64,000 bases of DNA. Origin: Trichomonas vaginalis G3. Lineage: Eukaryota; Parabasalia; Trichomonadida; Trichomonadidae. The position numbers were made by a program, and so were the translations under genes. How positions within the stretch are numbered: position 1 is the first letter of the stretch; each line of letters starts with the position of its first letter. This document shows positions 55,045 to 63,810 of the stretch, piece after piece. A model generated the notes under the pieces. The model saw only the letters and a program-made list of their open reading frames with translations, was not told the DNA's origin and did no database searches. The stretch is from NCBI RefSeq assembly GCF_026262505.1, contig NC_067206.1, positions 11,427,507 through 11,491,506 on the forward strand, written 5' to 3'.

Positions 55045-56450
55045 GCATTTCTATACCATGCGTAAACTGTCATGTAAGGTGGCATGTAGTCTTTACTTTG
55101 TCCCGTTGTTTGCGTATATCCTGAAACGTGATGTGTATGGTTTCCTCCTCCCTCAGTGTTACTCCAGTAACAATTTATAGCAAACTTAACGTTGTCTTTA
55201 ACATCATATCCTTTACCTTTTGTCATTGCTGACCAATCCCAATATCTATGCTTATGCCAACCTGCTTGAGATGTACTTAAATCTATGTAGTGACTGTGTG
55301 CAGGTAAATTTTCACCTGAAATCGTTTTACTTCCACCTGTTTCCTTTGAAGAGTTTGCACAATACAAAAACCTGTCGACTATTTGAGTCCAAGTTCCAAA
55401 ACCCAGAACTGTTTCTGGTCTGGTAGAGTTCATTGACGTATAAATAGAGCCTATAGGATATAATGTTTGAAGTATTTCTGTCTTTAATGTTTGAAGCTCT
55501 GTTTTGTCTGCTTTCTTGTCATATAAATCTTGAGCAGTGAATTTAATATTATGTTCATCCTTCATGACATAAACATCTTTACATCTAATGTTTTTCATCG
55601 TCGTTATGTCGTCATCCGATGTTAAACCTTGTGGAAAGTTAGGAGGTTTACAATATAATGCATCCCCACCAGTTTCTTCAACCGTTCCTTCAATACTTTC
55701 TATAGCAACAGTTGTAAAACTTGTATGTGTATGAGTCTTATTTGCTTTCTTCTCTAACTCATCGTTAACATAAGTTTTATCTGCTTTAAGGTCTAAACAT
55801 CCTGAAACCCATCCTGTATCGGCTTTAGTTTTTAAAATCTTCGATGTCCATTCATGGTACCAGTCAACCCTTTCTTTCATTTCGTTATCTTTTTCATCCA
55901 CATATTCCTTATCCGCCTTCTTCACTAACACACTAGCCACCCATCCCTTATCTGCTTTCTTTTCAAGGCTAACGTTTAAGTCTGTTATTTCAGATATAGA
56001 ATGTATATGAGTCTTTTTAGAATATTCGTTTTCAGCTCTTGTCACTTCACTTGACATTTTATTGTCAACATATGTTTTGTCTGCTAGTTCAGGATGAGTA
56101 TGTTCTTTTGTTGCATAAGCATTGTTAGCTCTTTCTTCTTCTTTTGCTATTGCATCGTCTACATATTCTTTGTCAGCTTTGTTGTCAACATCTGCTTTCA
56201 AAAGAAGTTCATTTATAGGTTTCTCGTTTAAAGTTCCTTTTGTTGGATTTATACAGACAGTATGGTTCTTATTGTCTTGAAATAGAAACTCATCTGTCAT
56301 TGGGTTTAATGTCAGTTTTAAGTTTCCTTCTTTCAATGACTCAGATATCTTAGAATAGTTTGAAAAGTTTGTTGTGTTCTTATTTAGAGCTTGCATAATG
56401 AGTTGTCGGTTGTGTTGTATTTCTCTTATGGAAGCAATATCTTTCGACAT
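55041..56450 (-). CDS. Fibre protein with tail-collar-like tip (Maverick 2)
   Basis: 469 aa. The stalk carries about ten KADKEYVDE or KADKTYVN-type repeats (about residues 85-325) interspersed with HTHPE and HTHTS loops, a trimeric coiled-coil fibre pattern. The last ~130 residues are the collar-like tip (PIGSIYTSMN, WTQIVDRFLYC, histidine pairs). Its last ~110 codons are about 95% identical in DNA to the Maverick 1 tip, though the stalks are unalike. The start faces the 56469 gene across 18 bp. Probable host-binding spike. The frame is intact. Confidence 0.8.
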   Translation of the reverse strand: MSKDIASIREIQHNRQLIMQALNKNTTNFSNYSKISESLKEGNLKLTLNPMTDEFLFQDNKNHTVCINPTKGTLNEKPINELLLKADVDNKADKEYVDDAIAKEEERANNAYATKEHTHPELADKTYVDNKMSSEVTRAENEYSKKTHIHSISEITDLNVSLEKKADKGWVASVLVKKADKEYVDEKDNEMKERVDWYHEWTSKILKTKADTGWVSGCLDLKADKTYVNDELEKKANKTHTHTSFTTVAIESIEGTVEETGGDALYCKPPNFPQGLTSDDDITTMKNIRCKDVYVMKDEHNIKFTAQDLYDKKADKTELQTLKTEILQTLYPIGSIYTSMNSTRPETVLGFGTWTQIVDRFLYCANSSKETGGSKTISGENLPAHSHYIDLSTSQAGWHKHRYWDWSAMTKGKGYDVKDNVKFAINCYWSNTEGGGNHTHHVSGYTQTTGQSKDYMPPYMTVYAWYRNA

Positions 56451-56468
56451 TTTTATTCTAGATAAAAT
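56451..56468. promoter_or_regulatory. 18-bp divergent promoter with CTAG centre
   Basis: TTTTATTCTAGATAAAAT is nearly self-complementary and sits between the fibre gene and the 56469 gene. Almost the same 18 bp occurs at 40918-40935. Confidence 0.65.
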
Positions 56469-57317
56469 ATGCTTCCAATAGAAAAAGAAAATTCTAGAGT
56501 TGCTACAACTAAACCATTAGATGAACTTTTTACTAATGTCGGTCAAAAGTTTGAGACAGATACCGTAAAGCATGAAGGCTATCGTTTTGACTACCCATTA
56601 AGATGGTTAAGAGACCCATCTGTCACAAAAGCTATTGGCTTTCGTAGAATGAAGTTCATTTCAGAAGCCATACATGGTTTCCCATTTACGGTCGGTTTTG
56701 AAGTTCGATACTATAACAAAGAAAAACGTATGTATGAGAAATTTGAACAGGGAAAACTTTTACAAGTGAATTTGCTTGTAAACTTAGAAACAACTCTTCA
56801 AGCTTTTCAAGAAAAAATAAACGATATCTATATCGAATATGCAAACCAGTATAACATTGACGAGGGAGAGTACCATCTCGATATTATTTATGACAGGAAA
56901 AATGCAACTGTTAAAATCAATAGAATAGAAGACCTTGGAGAAAACGTTTATATTTCTACAAAATATAACAACTTGGCATGGTATAGATTTATGAGGATGT
57001 TAAATCAGCCTGCAGCATATCCAGTACACCCGGACTATTATGAAGTCGAAAACCCTAATGGAACATATGAAAATATTTTCGACCCAGATGCTATTATTGT
57101 TCATGCTTCATTTTCTGGTGCGCAAAACTCTTTCTTATGTCTGATGAATGATTTTTACGAAAAACCTACAAAGTTATACGAACCACCAAGTGGAAGTATT
57201 TCAGACTTTCAAGTATGGTTTACTACAGATGGAAGAAAAAGAATAATTCCATTATACCATGCGTTTTACTTAGAACTTAGTTTCATATACAACTACTATC
57301 GAACGGTAAAAATATAA
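56469..57317 (+). CDS. Maverick structural protein, paralogue 2
   Basis: 282 aa. Paralogue of 51202-52062 by RFDYPLRWL, KAIGFRR, FDPDAIIVHASFS and SDFQVWFTTDG. Unique on the plus strand in an otherwise leftward block, next to the fibre and sharing its promoter, suggesting that the two assemble together, for example as fibre and fibre-anchoring vertex protein. Role inferred. Confidence 0.6.
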   Translation: MLPIEKENSRVATTKPLDELFTNVGQKFETDTVKHEGYRFDYPLRWLRDPSVTKAIGFRRMKFISEAIHGFPFTVGFEVRYYNKEKRMYEKFEQGKLLQVNLLVNLETTLQAFQEKINDIYIEYANQYNIDEGEYHLDIIYDRKNATVKINRIEDLGENVYISTKYNNLAWYRFMRMLNQPAAYPVHPDYYEVENPNGTYENIFDPDAIIVHASFSGAQNSFLCLMNDFYEKPTKLYEPPSGSISDFQVWFTTDGRKRIIPLYHAFYLELSFIYNYYRTVKI

Positions 57318-57321
57318 TTTT

Positions 57322-57564
57322 TTAATACGGTTGAGGTGTTGGATTTGGTTGCCAACTAGACTGTGGTGCAGGTTCAGGCTGTTGTATAACAGGAGCTTGT
57401 TCTTCTGGTTCAGGGTCTTTAGGTATAATACCAACAAACTGACCTACTCTTTTACCAATATTTTTGACTCCGTTCCAAATTCCTCTTCCTACGGTTTTTA
57501 TTCCATTCCATATACCTCTTCCAACTCTTCTGAAGAAGTTTCCAATACTACTGAAGAAACCCAT
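57322..57564 (-). CDS. Amphipathic small virion protein
   Basis: 80 aa. MGFFSSIGNFFRRVGRGIW followed by a second GIWNGVKNIGKRVG amphipathic repeat, then a Pro/Gln-rich tail (PVIQQPEPAPQSSWQPNPTP). Repeated cationic helix suggests a membrane-active or DNA-condensing peptide analogous to the MAAGFF pair of Maverick 1. Leader TTTTTACATATAGTAAAATG. Confidence 0.55.
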   Translation of the reverse strand: MGFFSSIGNFFRRVGRGIWNGIKTVGRGIWNGVKNIGKRVGQFVGIIPKDPEPEEQAPVIQQPEPAPQSSWQPNPTPQPY

Positions 57565-57584
57565 TTTACTATATGTAAAAATCT

Positions 57585-57946
57585 AATGTCCACCTAGTCT
57601 CTTACGTTTCCTTCTGAGTTCCATAGCATTTTTTAACTGGAGCTCATACATTCTGTTTCTCCTCTGGTAGAAAACATATTCTGGGTCAACTCCTGTGTTC
57701 GCGTCATCTGCATAAAGTTGTTTATATCCCACTTCGGGGTTTGTATATAAACTCTTTCCATCTCATATTTGCATACCATGGTGGCAAACCTAACGCAGCG
57801 TCATTTGACATGGCAGTTTGCATTTGTACATCTGTTGGCACTTGACCATAGTTTGCCATTGCAGTTTGTATTCTAACTTCATTTGGAATATTCTCTGGGT
57901 TTGGTTGTCCAGGTTGCTGTGCATTCGCTAAGTTCTGTGCGTCCAT
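57585..57946 (-). pseudogene. Gln/Asn/Pro-rich small protein region
   Basis: Starts MDAQNLANAQQPGQPNPENI and has a repeated VRIQTAMANYGQVP/VQMQTAMSND block. Downstream sequence to 57585 encodes YQRRNRMYELQLKNAMELRR and a basic end. In more than one frame. Unknown family. Confidence 0.45.
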
Positions 57947-57969
57947 TTAATATTAGATAAAAATATCTC

Positions 57970-58101
57970 TTACGAGTACATATGCTGAACATTTGCAGGC
58001 ATTGGTTCATCTTCATATTCTCTGTACTTTTCTGCCACGTCAAATAAATAAATGACACAATGGAAAAAACCTAAAACAAGTAGTCCTATTTCAAACCACA
58101 T
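57970..58101 (-). CDS. Small single-pass membrane protein (43 aa)
   Basis: MWFEIGLLVLGFFHCVIYLF is a signal-anchor-like helix followed by an acidic tail ending VQHMYS. It overlaps the end of the methyltransferase gene by 16 bp, so it is probably co-expressed. Possibly a viral-type membrane peptide; no family recognised. Confidence 0.5.
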   Translation of the reverse strand: MWFEIGLLVLGFFHCVIYLFDVAEKYREYEDEPMPANVQHMYS

Positions 58102-58904
58102 TTACTTACTAATAAAATTTCTTTGTTATGACACTTTCTCCGGTTTATAGGACCTCTCTCATATTCTATCTTGTCATATCTAAACTCATAGTCATGTATG
58201 TCCTCTAACCATCTCATAACGGTTTCCAAACCACTTTTATCGGATGTAAAGTAAAAGCATGGATGGTTATGTAAAACGTCTAAAGTTTCTAAAGAGTCTC
58301 TCAAAGTCCAGTCTACTTGGTATTGAAAATCCCATGTGTTATAGAACGGCGGGTCCACTATAAAGAAAACATTTTCCTTGTCTTTATATTTTTCATACAA
58401 CTCTGTCCAATGACATCTCACAAACTCTATACCCTCAATATATTTTTCTATGTCCTCTTTGAAAACATTTGTATAGTTAAGATATAAAACATTTGACATA
58501 AGTGTTTCAATGTCATGAACTCTTATAGAACCACTATATAATAGTCTAGCAGATATACTATCCCAGTCTATATATTCTGCTTTTTTCAAAACCTCTCTCA
58601 CAATATTTTTCTTATCTAATGGTATACGTTCCATCTTACCTATAGGTATCTTTTCTTTTAACTCTTTCAATATATTGTTTGTATCTGGTATATGTTTGAG
58701 ACGGTCCATATAGTTGTCGAAGTCATTGCATATAATCTTTGAGTCTGGGAATATTGTATGACATAAATGGGATATATAGAAACTTCCACCGAACAAATCT
58801 ACAAATGTTAGACCATTCGGTAGTTTCTTAAGTTCTCTCAATATAATATCTTTACATCTACTCTTATTTCCAAAGAACGGTAACGGTGGTTTTGTAAAAT
58901 TCAT
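58086..58904 (-). CDS. DNA N6-adenine methyltransferase (Dam/D12 class)
   Basis: 272 aa. S-adenosylmethionine-binding motif PPLPFFGNKSR (F-x-G-x-K, residues ~6-16), FVDLFGGSF (about 33-41) and catalytic VDPPFYN (about 182-188, the DPPY type) in the order of the D12 class. It would methylate adenine in the element's or host DNA; trichomonad genomes contain abundant 6mA and several such enzymes, some in Maverick elements. Starts after TTATTATTATATATAAATG close to the right terminus. The frame is intact. Confidence 0.88.
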   Translation of the reverse strand: MNFTKPPLPFFGNKSRCKDIILRELKKLPNGLTFVDLFGGSFYISHLCHTIFPDSKIICNDFDNYMDRLKHIPDTNNILKELKEKIPIGKMERIPLDKKNIVREVLKKAEYIDWDSISARLLYSGSIRVHDIETLMSNVLYLNYTNVFKEDIEKYIEGIEFVRCHWTELYEKYKDKENVFFIVDPPFYNTWDFQYQVDWTLRDSLETLDVLHNHPCFYFTSDKSGLETVMRWLEDIHDYEFRYDKIEYERGPINRRKCHNKEILLVSKCGLK

Positions 58905-59054
58905 TTATATATAATAATAAAAATGTTTTTACCTGAAAAGTGACAGAAAAGTGACAAAGCATGAAAACATATATAATTTGTGAAAAGTGAAACAAAAAGT
59001 GACATTTTTAAAAGTGACATCATTAATATGATGTAAATAACAACGGTTTTGGTT

Positions 59055-59155
59055 TTGTCACCGGCTGGTCGGCTGGGGTTCGGTCCTCCTCTTGGGTCTT
59101 GGACAAAATTTCTTAGGGCTAGAAGGGGCGCAGCCCCTGGAAGCCCCTCATACCT
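59055..59155 (-). repeat. Right terminal repeat of Maverick 2
   Basis: Inverted match (about 95 bp) to the inner left unit: CCAGCCGACCAGCC, GACCCAAGAGGAGGACCG and GGGGCTGCGCCCC on the opposite strand. Only one hairpin unit here against two on the left. Confidence 0.8.
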
Positions 59156-59954
59156 GACCTTGAGATATGAATACTTGGTATCATAAAAAGCAAAAATGCT
59201 GCGATAACATTACTAAAAGAGAGAAAATTTTATCTCTTATAAAAATACAGGTTTCGGCAATCACGAGGTACGGATTCAATATAGCTTTAAAACTGCGTTT
59301 TATGGAAAATTTATGCTTTTGGCAATCATATCTCATTATCATAAATGAAGATTTCAATAATTTTATGATCTATATATGAAATATCAAATTGGTGCCAGCC
59401 ATTGATTTTTTAATAGTATATACACAATGATTTCATATAATCATCATCATATAATCATCATATAATTTACATTAAAATTTACAAAATTGGAGAAGCTTAT
59501 ATTTTGGAATTTGGAGATCCCAGTCGTTATTTCTCCAAACGAGATCCTTAATATATCATATATTACAAGATAAAATGTCATTTATTGATTTTGTCAAATT
59601 GGATAAATGAAAAAATTAGCATTAACCCGTAGTAGCTATACTATATATCATAAATGCAAAGCGAATGATGAAGGAAAAACTTGATGTATGTCAATTCTGC
59701 CAAATGTTGTCGTAATTTGAGTTACAATATTTCGAATTAAGGAAGCCATTTATGTTAAGTATATCCTGGATACATGATTTCTTTGGCAAATTTTTCATAA
59801 AGAAGTGAAATCGTGAAAAAAATAATTATTCATCCGTCAGATTTAGGAAATATGCACATCAAGCCTCTTCAAATATCATATTTTCAAACCCTGCGCGTGA
59901 ACTTTGATTTTAATTTATAATTGTTGGGATGATGCAAAGTTATGAAGATAACAA
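59156..59954. other. AT-rich host intergenic DNA
   Basis: Spacer between Maverick 2 and the IS481-like transposon. Short ATCATCATATA-type repeats at about 59435-59465. No gene recognised. Confidence 0.5.
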
Positions 59955-59968
59955 GTCATAACCGCTTT
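59955..59968. repeat. Left 14-bp target duplication of the IS481-like transposon
   Basis: GTCATAACCGCTTT, repeated at 63507-63520. Confidence 0.85.
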
Positions 59969-60875
59969 GTGTTATAGACCGAAAATAGATTTTTTCGGTT
60001 TTCTCTTCAAATAATTGAAAGAATGATACTATTATAGGTTTATTATATTATATAGCATATAATCATGCTATAGCCGAAAATTATAAGTTTTGAGAAGATT
60101 GAATATAACACAAATAAATTTGAATGTAAGTTAAATTGCTTGTTGTTTTTAATAGCTATTTAATGAGAAATCCAATATTGCAAAATTCAAATTGAATGAT
60201 TGAAAGAACAGAAAAAGTCATTCTTTTCAATTTCGAATATTTTTCATTGTATTTATAATTATATGGTAAATAAGATATTTAAACTTGATTTTTGAAGGAA
60301 AATTCACAAAATTGAATAAATTCAAATAATTTTTATTCAAAAATAAACTAGTTATTTGAGTTTAATACTAATTATCTATTCAAACTACAAAGTTTGTAAT
60401 TTAAAATATTTTGTGAGATCAGATTGAATTAATTCAAGGTTCTTTTCAATTAATATTAATGACCATATTACGCATTTTCGAACATTCTAAACCAAATATA
60501 TAAAAATGGGAGACGAATGATAAATTTTTTAGACATAAAGAAGTTGTTTACCGAGTTTTAGCTCTTATCTCTAACAAAAAATTAATTTTTAAAAAAATGA
60601 CCGAATACGTTTCACAGCGAGAAAAAAATAAAAGGCAAGATAGAATTTTCTAGACATAAAGAAGTTGTTTACCGAGTTTTAGCTTTTATCTCTAACAAAA
60701 AATTAATTTTTAAAAAAATGACCGAATACGTTTCACAGCGAGAAAAAAATAAAAGGCAAGATAGAATTTTCTAGACATAAAGAAGTTGTTTACCGAGTTT
60801 TAGCTCTTATCTCTAACAAAAAATTAATTTTTAAAAAAATGACCGAATACGTTTCACAGCGAGAAAAAAATAAAA
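59969..60875 (+). repeat. Left terminal inverted repeat with three 121-bp units
   Basis: An outer ~560 bp unique part matches 62950-63506 inverted. The inner part is about three tandem copies of a 121-bp unit (starts near 60531, 60652, 60773) containing GACATAAAGAAGTTGTTTAC and ACCGAATACGTTTCACAGCG. Confidence 0.88.
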
Positions 60876-61039
60876 CTGTACACTGATTTTCATTTTCATT
60901 TCCAGTCACTTTACTTATTATTTTTTCTTTTTTTCATTTTAATTATAAATTATTTCATAATACGTTTATTTATGTTACCATTTTCTTTATTCTTTTGAAT
61001 TCCATACTAGACACTTATAGAATATTTTGATTGTTAACG

Positions 61040-61051
61040 TACTTCATTAGA
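61040..61051 (+). promoter_or_regulatory. Initiator-like element of the transposase gene
   Basis: ACTTCATTAGA directly before the ATG fits the trichomonad initiator end (TCATTA). Confidence 0.5.
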
Positions 61052-62026
61052 ATGAATCCTTACAAAGGGTATGTCGATCGAATTTACCTAATTGGTATTT
61101 CCAATCAGATTGAAGAAGGTAAAATGACATGGGAAGAAGCTTGCACCCATGTTCCCATCGCCCCAACCCTTCAATCAAATGATTTCAAATATTTAGATGT
61201 TTCAAAATCTTTTTTACAAAATCAATTTAGCTTACAGAATATCCCATTGCCTAAAGGCAAGAAAGGTCGTAGGGTCAATCCCTACGACCAAATCAAAGCT
61301 CTTGCTGTGATACATGACCACTGGGCCTTTCCCTGTGGTCAAACAAAACAATGGAAACGTTTGAAATTACAACAAATTGATGTATCTTATAGAGAAGTAC
61401 GCAGATACTTCAAAGAAAATCATTTCACCAAGACGCGATTAGAGCATGCCGGGCCAGAAACAGCAGTAAGATATTGGGCGCTTTCACCCAATCTTATCTG
61501 GCACGCATATGTTCATTATTTTAGGGGTGTTCGTGGCCAGTATATTTATGGCATAATCGACGATTTTAGCCGCAAAGTCCTAGCGTGTATACAAATACCA
61601 GATATGCTGGCAGCGACGACAGCGAACGTTGCGGCTTCCGCCTTCATTGAATTTGGCGCCCCTTATTGTTTCTGGACCGACAACGGTTCAGAAAATAGGG
61701 GCGCCTTTCAAGATCTACTTGATCTTTGGGGCGTCCAATGGCGGCATACAGACTCTCATTCTCCCTACCAAAATGGGAAGATTGAGAGATTCTGGCCGAC
61801 ATTGGAGCGCTGCCAAAGCATTCAGGCTATTCCTGCCTTTATTTGGGAGTACAATAATAACACACCGCATGAAGATCTCCCAATTAATCCATTAACTGGA
61901 ACAAATTACACGCCAAATCAAATGTATCAGCTGAAACCGAAATACACAAATGCAGATACAGAAAGGTTGTGGCAAATATGGGATACAGATACAGGCATGA
62001 CCGCTGTTGACACATTCACAGCGTAA
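61052..62026 (+). CDS. IS481-like DDE transposase (integrase core)
   Basis: 324 aa from MNPYKGYVDRIYLIG; the upstream in-frame ATG at 61031 precedes the initiator. A helix-turn-helix-like N-terminal half is followed by an rve core: GIIDDFSRKVLAC (first D), FWTDNGSENRG (second D) and SPYQNGKIERFW (E), with 34 residues between the second D and the E. This is the retroviral-integrase/IS3-IS481 type. No HHCC zinc domain is visible. Cuts at TGT ends and joins to a target with a long duplication. Intact, so potentially active. Confidence 0.85.
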   Translation: MNPYKGYVDRIYLIGISNQIEEGKMTWEEACTHVPIAPTLQSNDFKYLDVSKSFLQNQFSLQNIPLPKGKKGRRVNPYDQIKALAVIHDHWAFPCGQTKQWKRLKLQQIDVSYREVRRYFKENHFTKTRLEHAGPETAVRYWALSPNLIWHAYVHYFRGVRGQYIYGIIDDFSRKVLACIQIPDMLAATTANVAASAFIEFGAPYCFWTDNGSENRGAFQDLLDLWGVQWRHTDSHSPYQNGKIERFWPTLERCQSIQAIPAFIWEYNNNTPHEDLPINPLTGTNYTPNQMYQLKPKYTNADTERLWQIWDTDTGMTAVDTFTA

Positions 62027-62439
62027 TAATAAACATAATTTTTTCATATCATTTTTAACAAGTTTTTTTAAATGTATGTAATGAATAATTCATTAGAATA
62101 TGATAATGCACATTGTAACAGAATAGAACAATCACCAAATTTTTTTTTGAAATTAAAAAATAAAAGTAAAAAGTATAAAGTAATCTAACCAAAAAAGATA
62201 TTTAAAAGAATTTTGGAAAAAACAGAATATGGATAATGATATTATTTTAGATACACAATCGATGTACTGAAGAATAATCCGGTAAAATGATGATATAAAA
62301 TTAGATTATTTTACAAGTAGCTAAAAGAATAAAACTATAATATAAAATAAATGAAGTTTAATGAAACAATAAAGGTTAAATAAATAAAAAAGATTTTTAT
62401 TTTATATCAGTATTGAGAAGAAGTAACAGCTGACACTTG

Positions 62440-63506
62440 GTAGACAACTTCTTTATGTCTAGAAAATTCTATCTTGCCTTTTATTTTTTTCTCGCTGTGA
62501 AACGTATTCGGTCATTTTTTTAAAAATTAATTTTTTGTTAGAGATAAGAGCTAAAACTCGGTAAACAACTTCTTTATGTCTAGAAAATTCTATCTTGCCT
62601 TTTATTTTTTTCTCGCTGTGAAACGTATTCGGTCATTTTTTTAAAAATTAATTTTTTGTTAGAGATAAGAGCTAAAACTCGGTAAACAACTTCTTTATGT
62701 CTAGAAAATTCTATCTTGCCTTTTATTTTTTTCTCGCTGTGAAACGTATTCGGTCATTTTTTTAAAAATTAATTTTTTGTTAGAGATAAGAGCTAAAACT
62801 CGGTAAACAACTTCTTTATGTCTAGAAAATTCTATCTTGCCTTTTATTTTTTTCTCGCTGTGAAACGTATTCGGTCATTTTTTTTAAAAATTAATTTTTT
62901 GTTAGAGATAAGAGCTAAAACTCGGTAAACAACTTCTTTATGTCTAAAAAATTTATCATTCGTCTCCCATTTTTATATATTTGGTTTAGAATGTTCGAAA
63001 ATGCGTAATATGGTCATTAATATTAATTGAAAAGAACCTTGAATTAATTCAATCTGATCTCACAAAATATTTTAAATTACAAACTTTGTAGTTTGAATAG
63101 ATAATTAGTATTAAACTCAAATAACTAGTTTATTTTTGAATAAAAATTATTTGAATTTATTCAATTTTGTGAATTTTCCTTCAAAAATCAAGTTTAAATA
63201 TCTTATTTACCATATAATTATAAATACAATGAAAAATATTCGAAATTGAAAAGAATGACTTTTTCTGTTCTTTCAATCATTCAATTTGAATTTTGCAATA
63301 TTGGATTTCTCATTAAATAGCTATTAAAAACAACAAGCAATTTAACTTACATTCAAATTTATTTGTGTTATATTCAATCTTCTCAAAACTTATAATTTTC
63401 GGCTATAGCATGATTATATGCTATATAATATAATAAACCTATAATAGTATCATTCTTTCAATTATTTGAAGAGAAAACCGAAAAAATCTATTTTCGGTCT
63501 ATAACA
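62440..63506 (-). repeat. Right terminal inverted repeat with four 121-bp units
   Basis: About four full tandem 121-bp units (starts near 62443, 62565, 62686, 62807) plus a terminal variant, then the outer unique part matching 59969-60530. One more unit than the left side. Confidence 0.88.
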
Positions 63507-63520
63507 GTCATAACCGCTTT
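63507..63520. repeat. Right 14-bp target duplication of the IS481-like transposon
   Basis: GTCATAACCGCTTT, identical to 59955-59968. Confidence 0.85.
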
Positions 63521-63810
63521 TTATCCAAGAATTTATAAACATTATTCGGTTGAATTTTATTATTGATATAGACCTCAAGAGGATGTAATTTTTTCAGAAC
63601 TGTAAAGGTCTCTAATTGAATTTAGATCATCGTACTTTTTGGAAAAATGCAGGATTTTGTATAACAAAAAATAGAATGCTTATCTACATTTATTGCGGTT
63701 TGATTTGAAAAATTGAAAACATATCGGCTTGATTAAAATTTTTGTTAAACAGATGCAGAGTTGTATCCCCCAACTTCAGTTCCCCAATTTCTGGAATTTC
63801 CTTAGTGATA

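Larger units (their letters stand above)
35292..59155. mobile_element. Maverick/Polinton element 2 (fossil)
   Basis: About 23.9 kb between inverted repeats rich in CTTCCAGG, GCGCC and CTAGCCCT. Rightward genes: long coiled-coil protein, capsid, SCCG protein, penton candidate, SF3 helicase, ATPase. Mostly leftward genes: KilA-N proteins, fibre, paralogous structural proteins, methyltransferase; integrase is rightward inside this half. No polymerase B or protease recognised. No convincing target duplication; the left border lies against a 21-base A-run. Terminal repeats differ at several positions, so it is older than Maverick 1. Broken in roughly five to seven places. Confidence 0.9.
59969..63506. 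mobile_element. IS481-like DNA transposon with long terminal inverted repeats
   Basis: 3.54 kb. Ends begin TGTTATAGACCGAAAATAG in inverted orientation (the left has one extra G). Terminal repeats of about 0.9 kb (left) and 1.07 kb (right) enclose one intact transposase gene. TGT termini, a long target duplication and an integrase-type DDE transposase together match the bacterial IS481 family and its eukaryotic relatives. Terminal repeats are near-identical where they align, so the copy is young. Confidence 0.85.

Noticed and set aside
58086-58904. Restriction partner for the methyltransferase
   Set aside because: No nuclease gene adjoins it; neighbours are small structural or membrane peptides, so I treat it as an orphan enzyme.
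35286-59161. Six-base target duplication of Maverick 2
   Set aside because: The left border is an A-run and the right flank reads GACCTT; no matching pair could be found at any plausible boundary.
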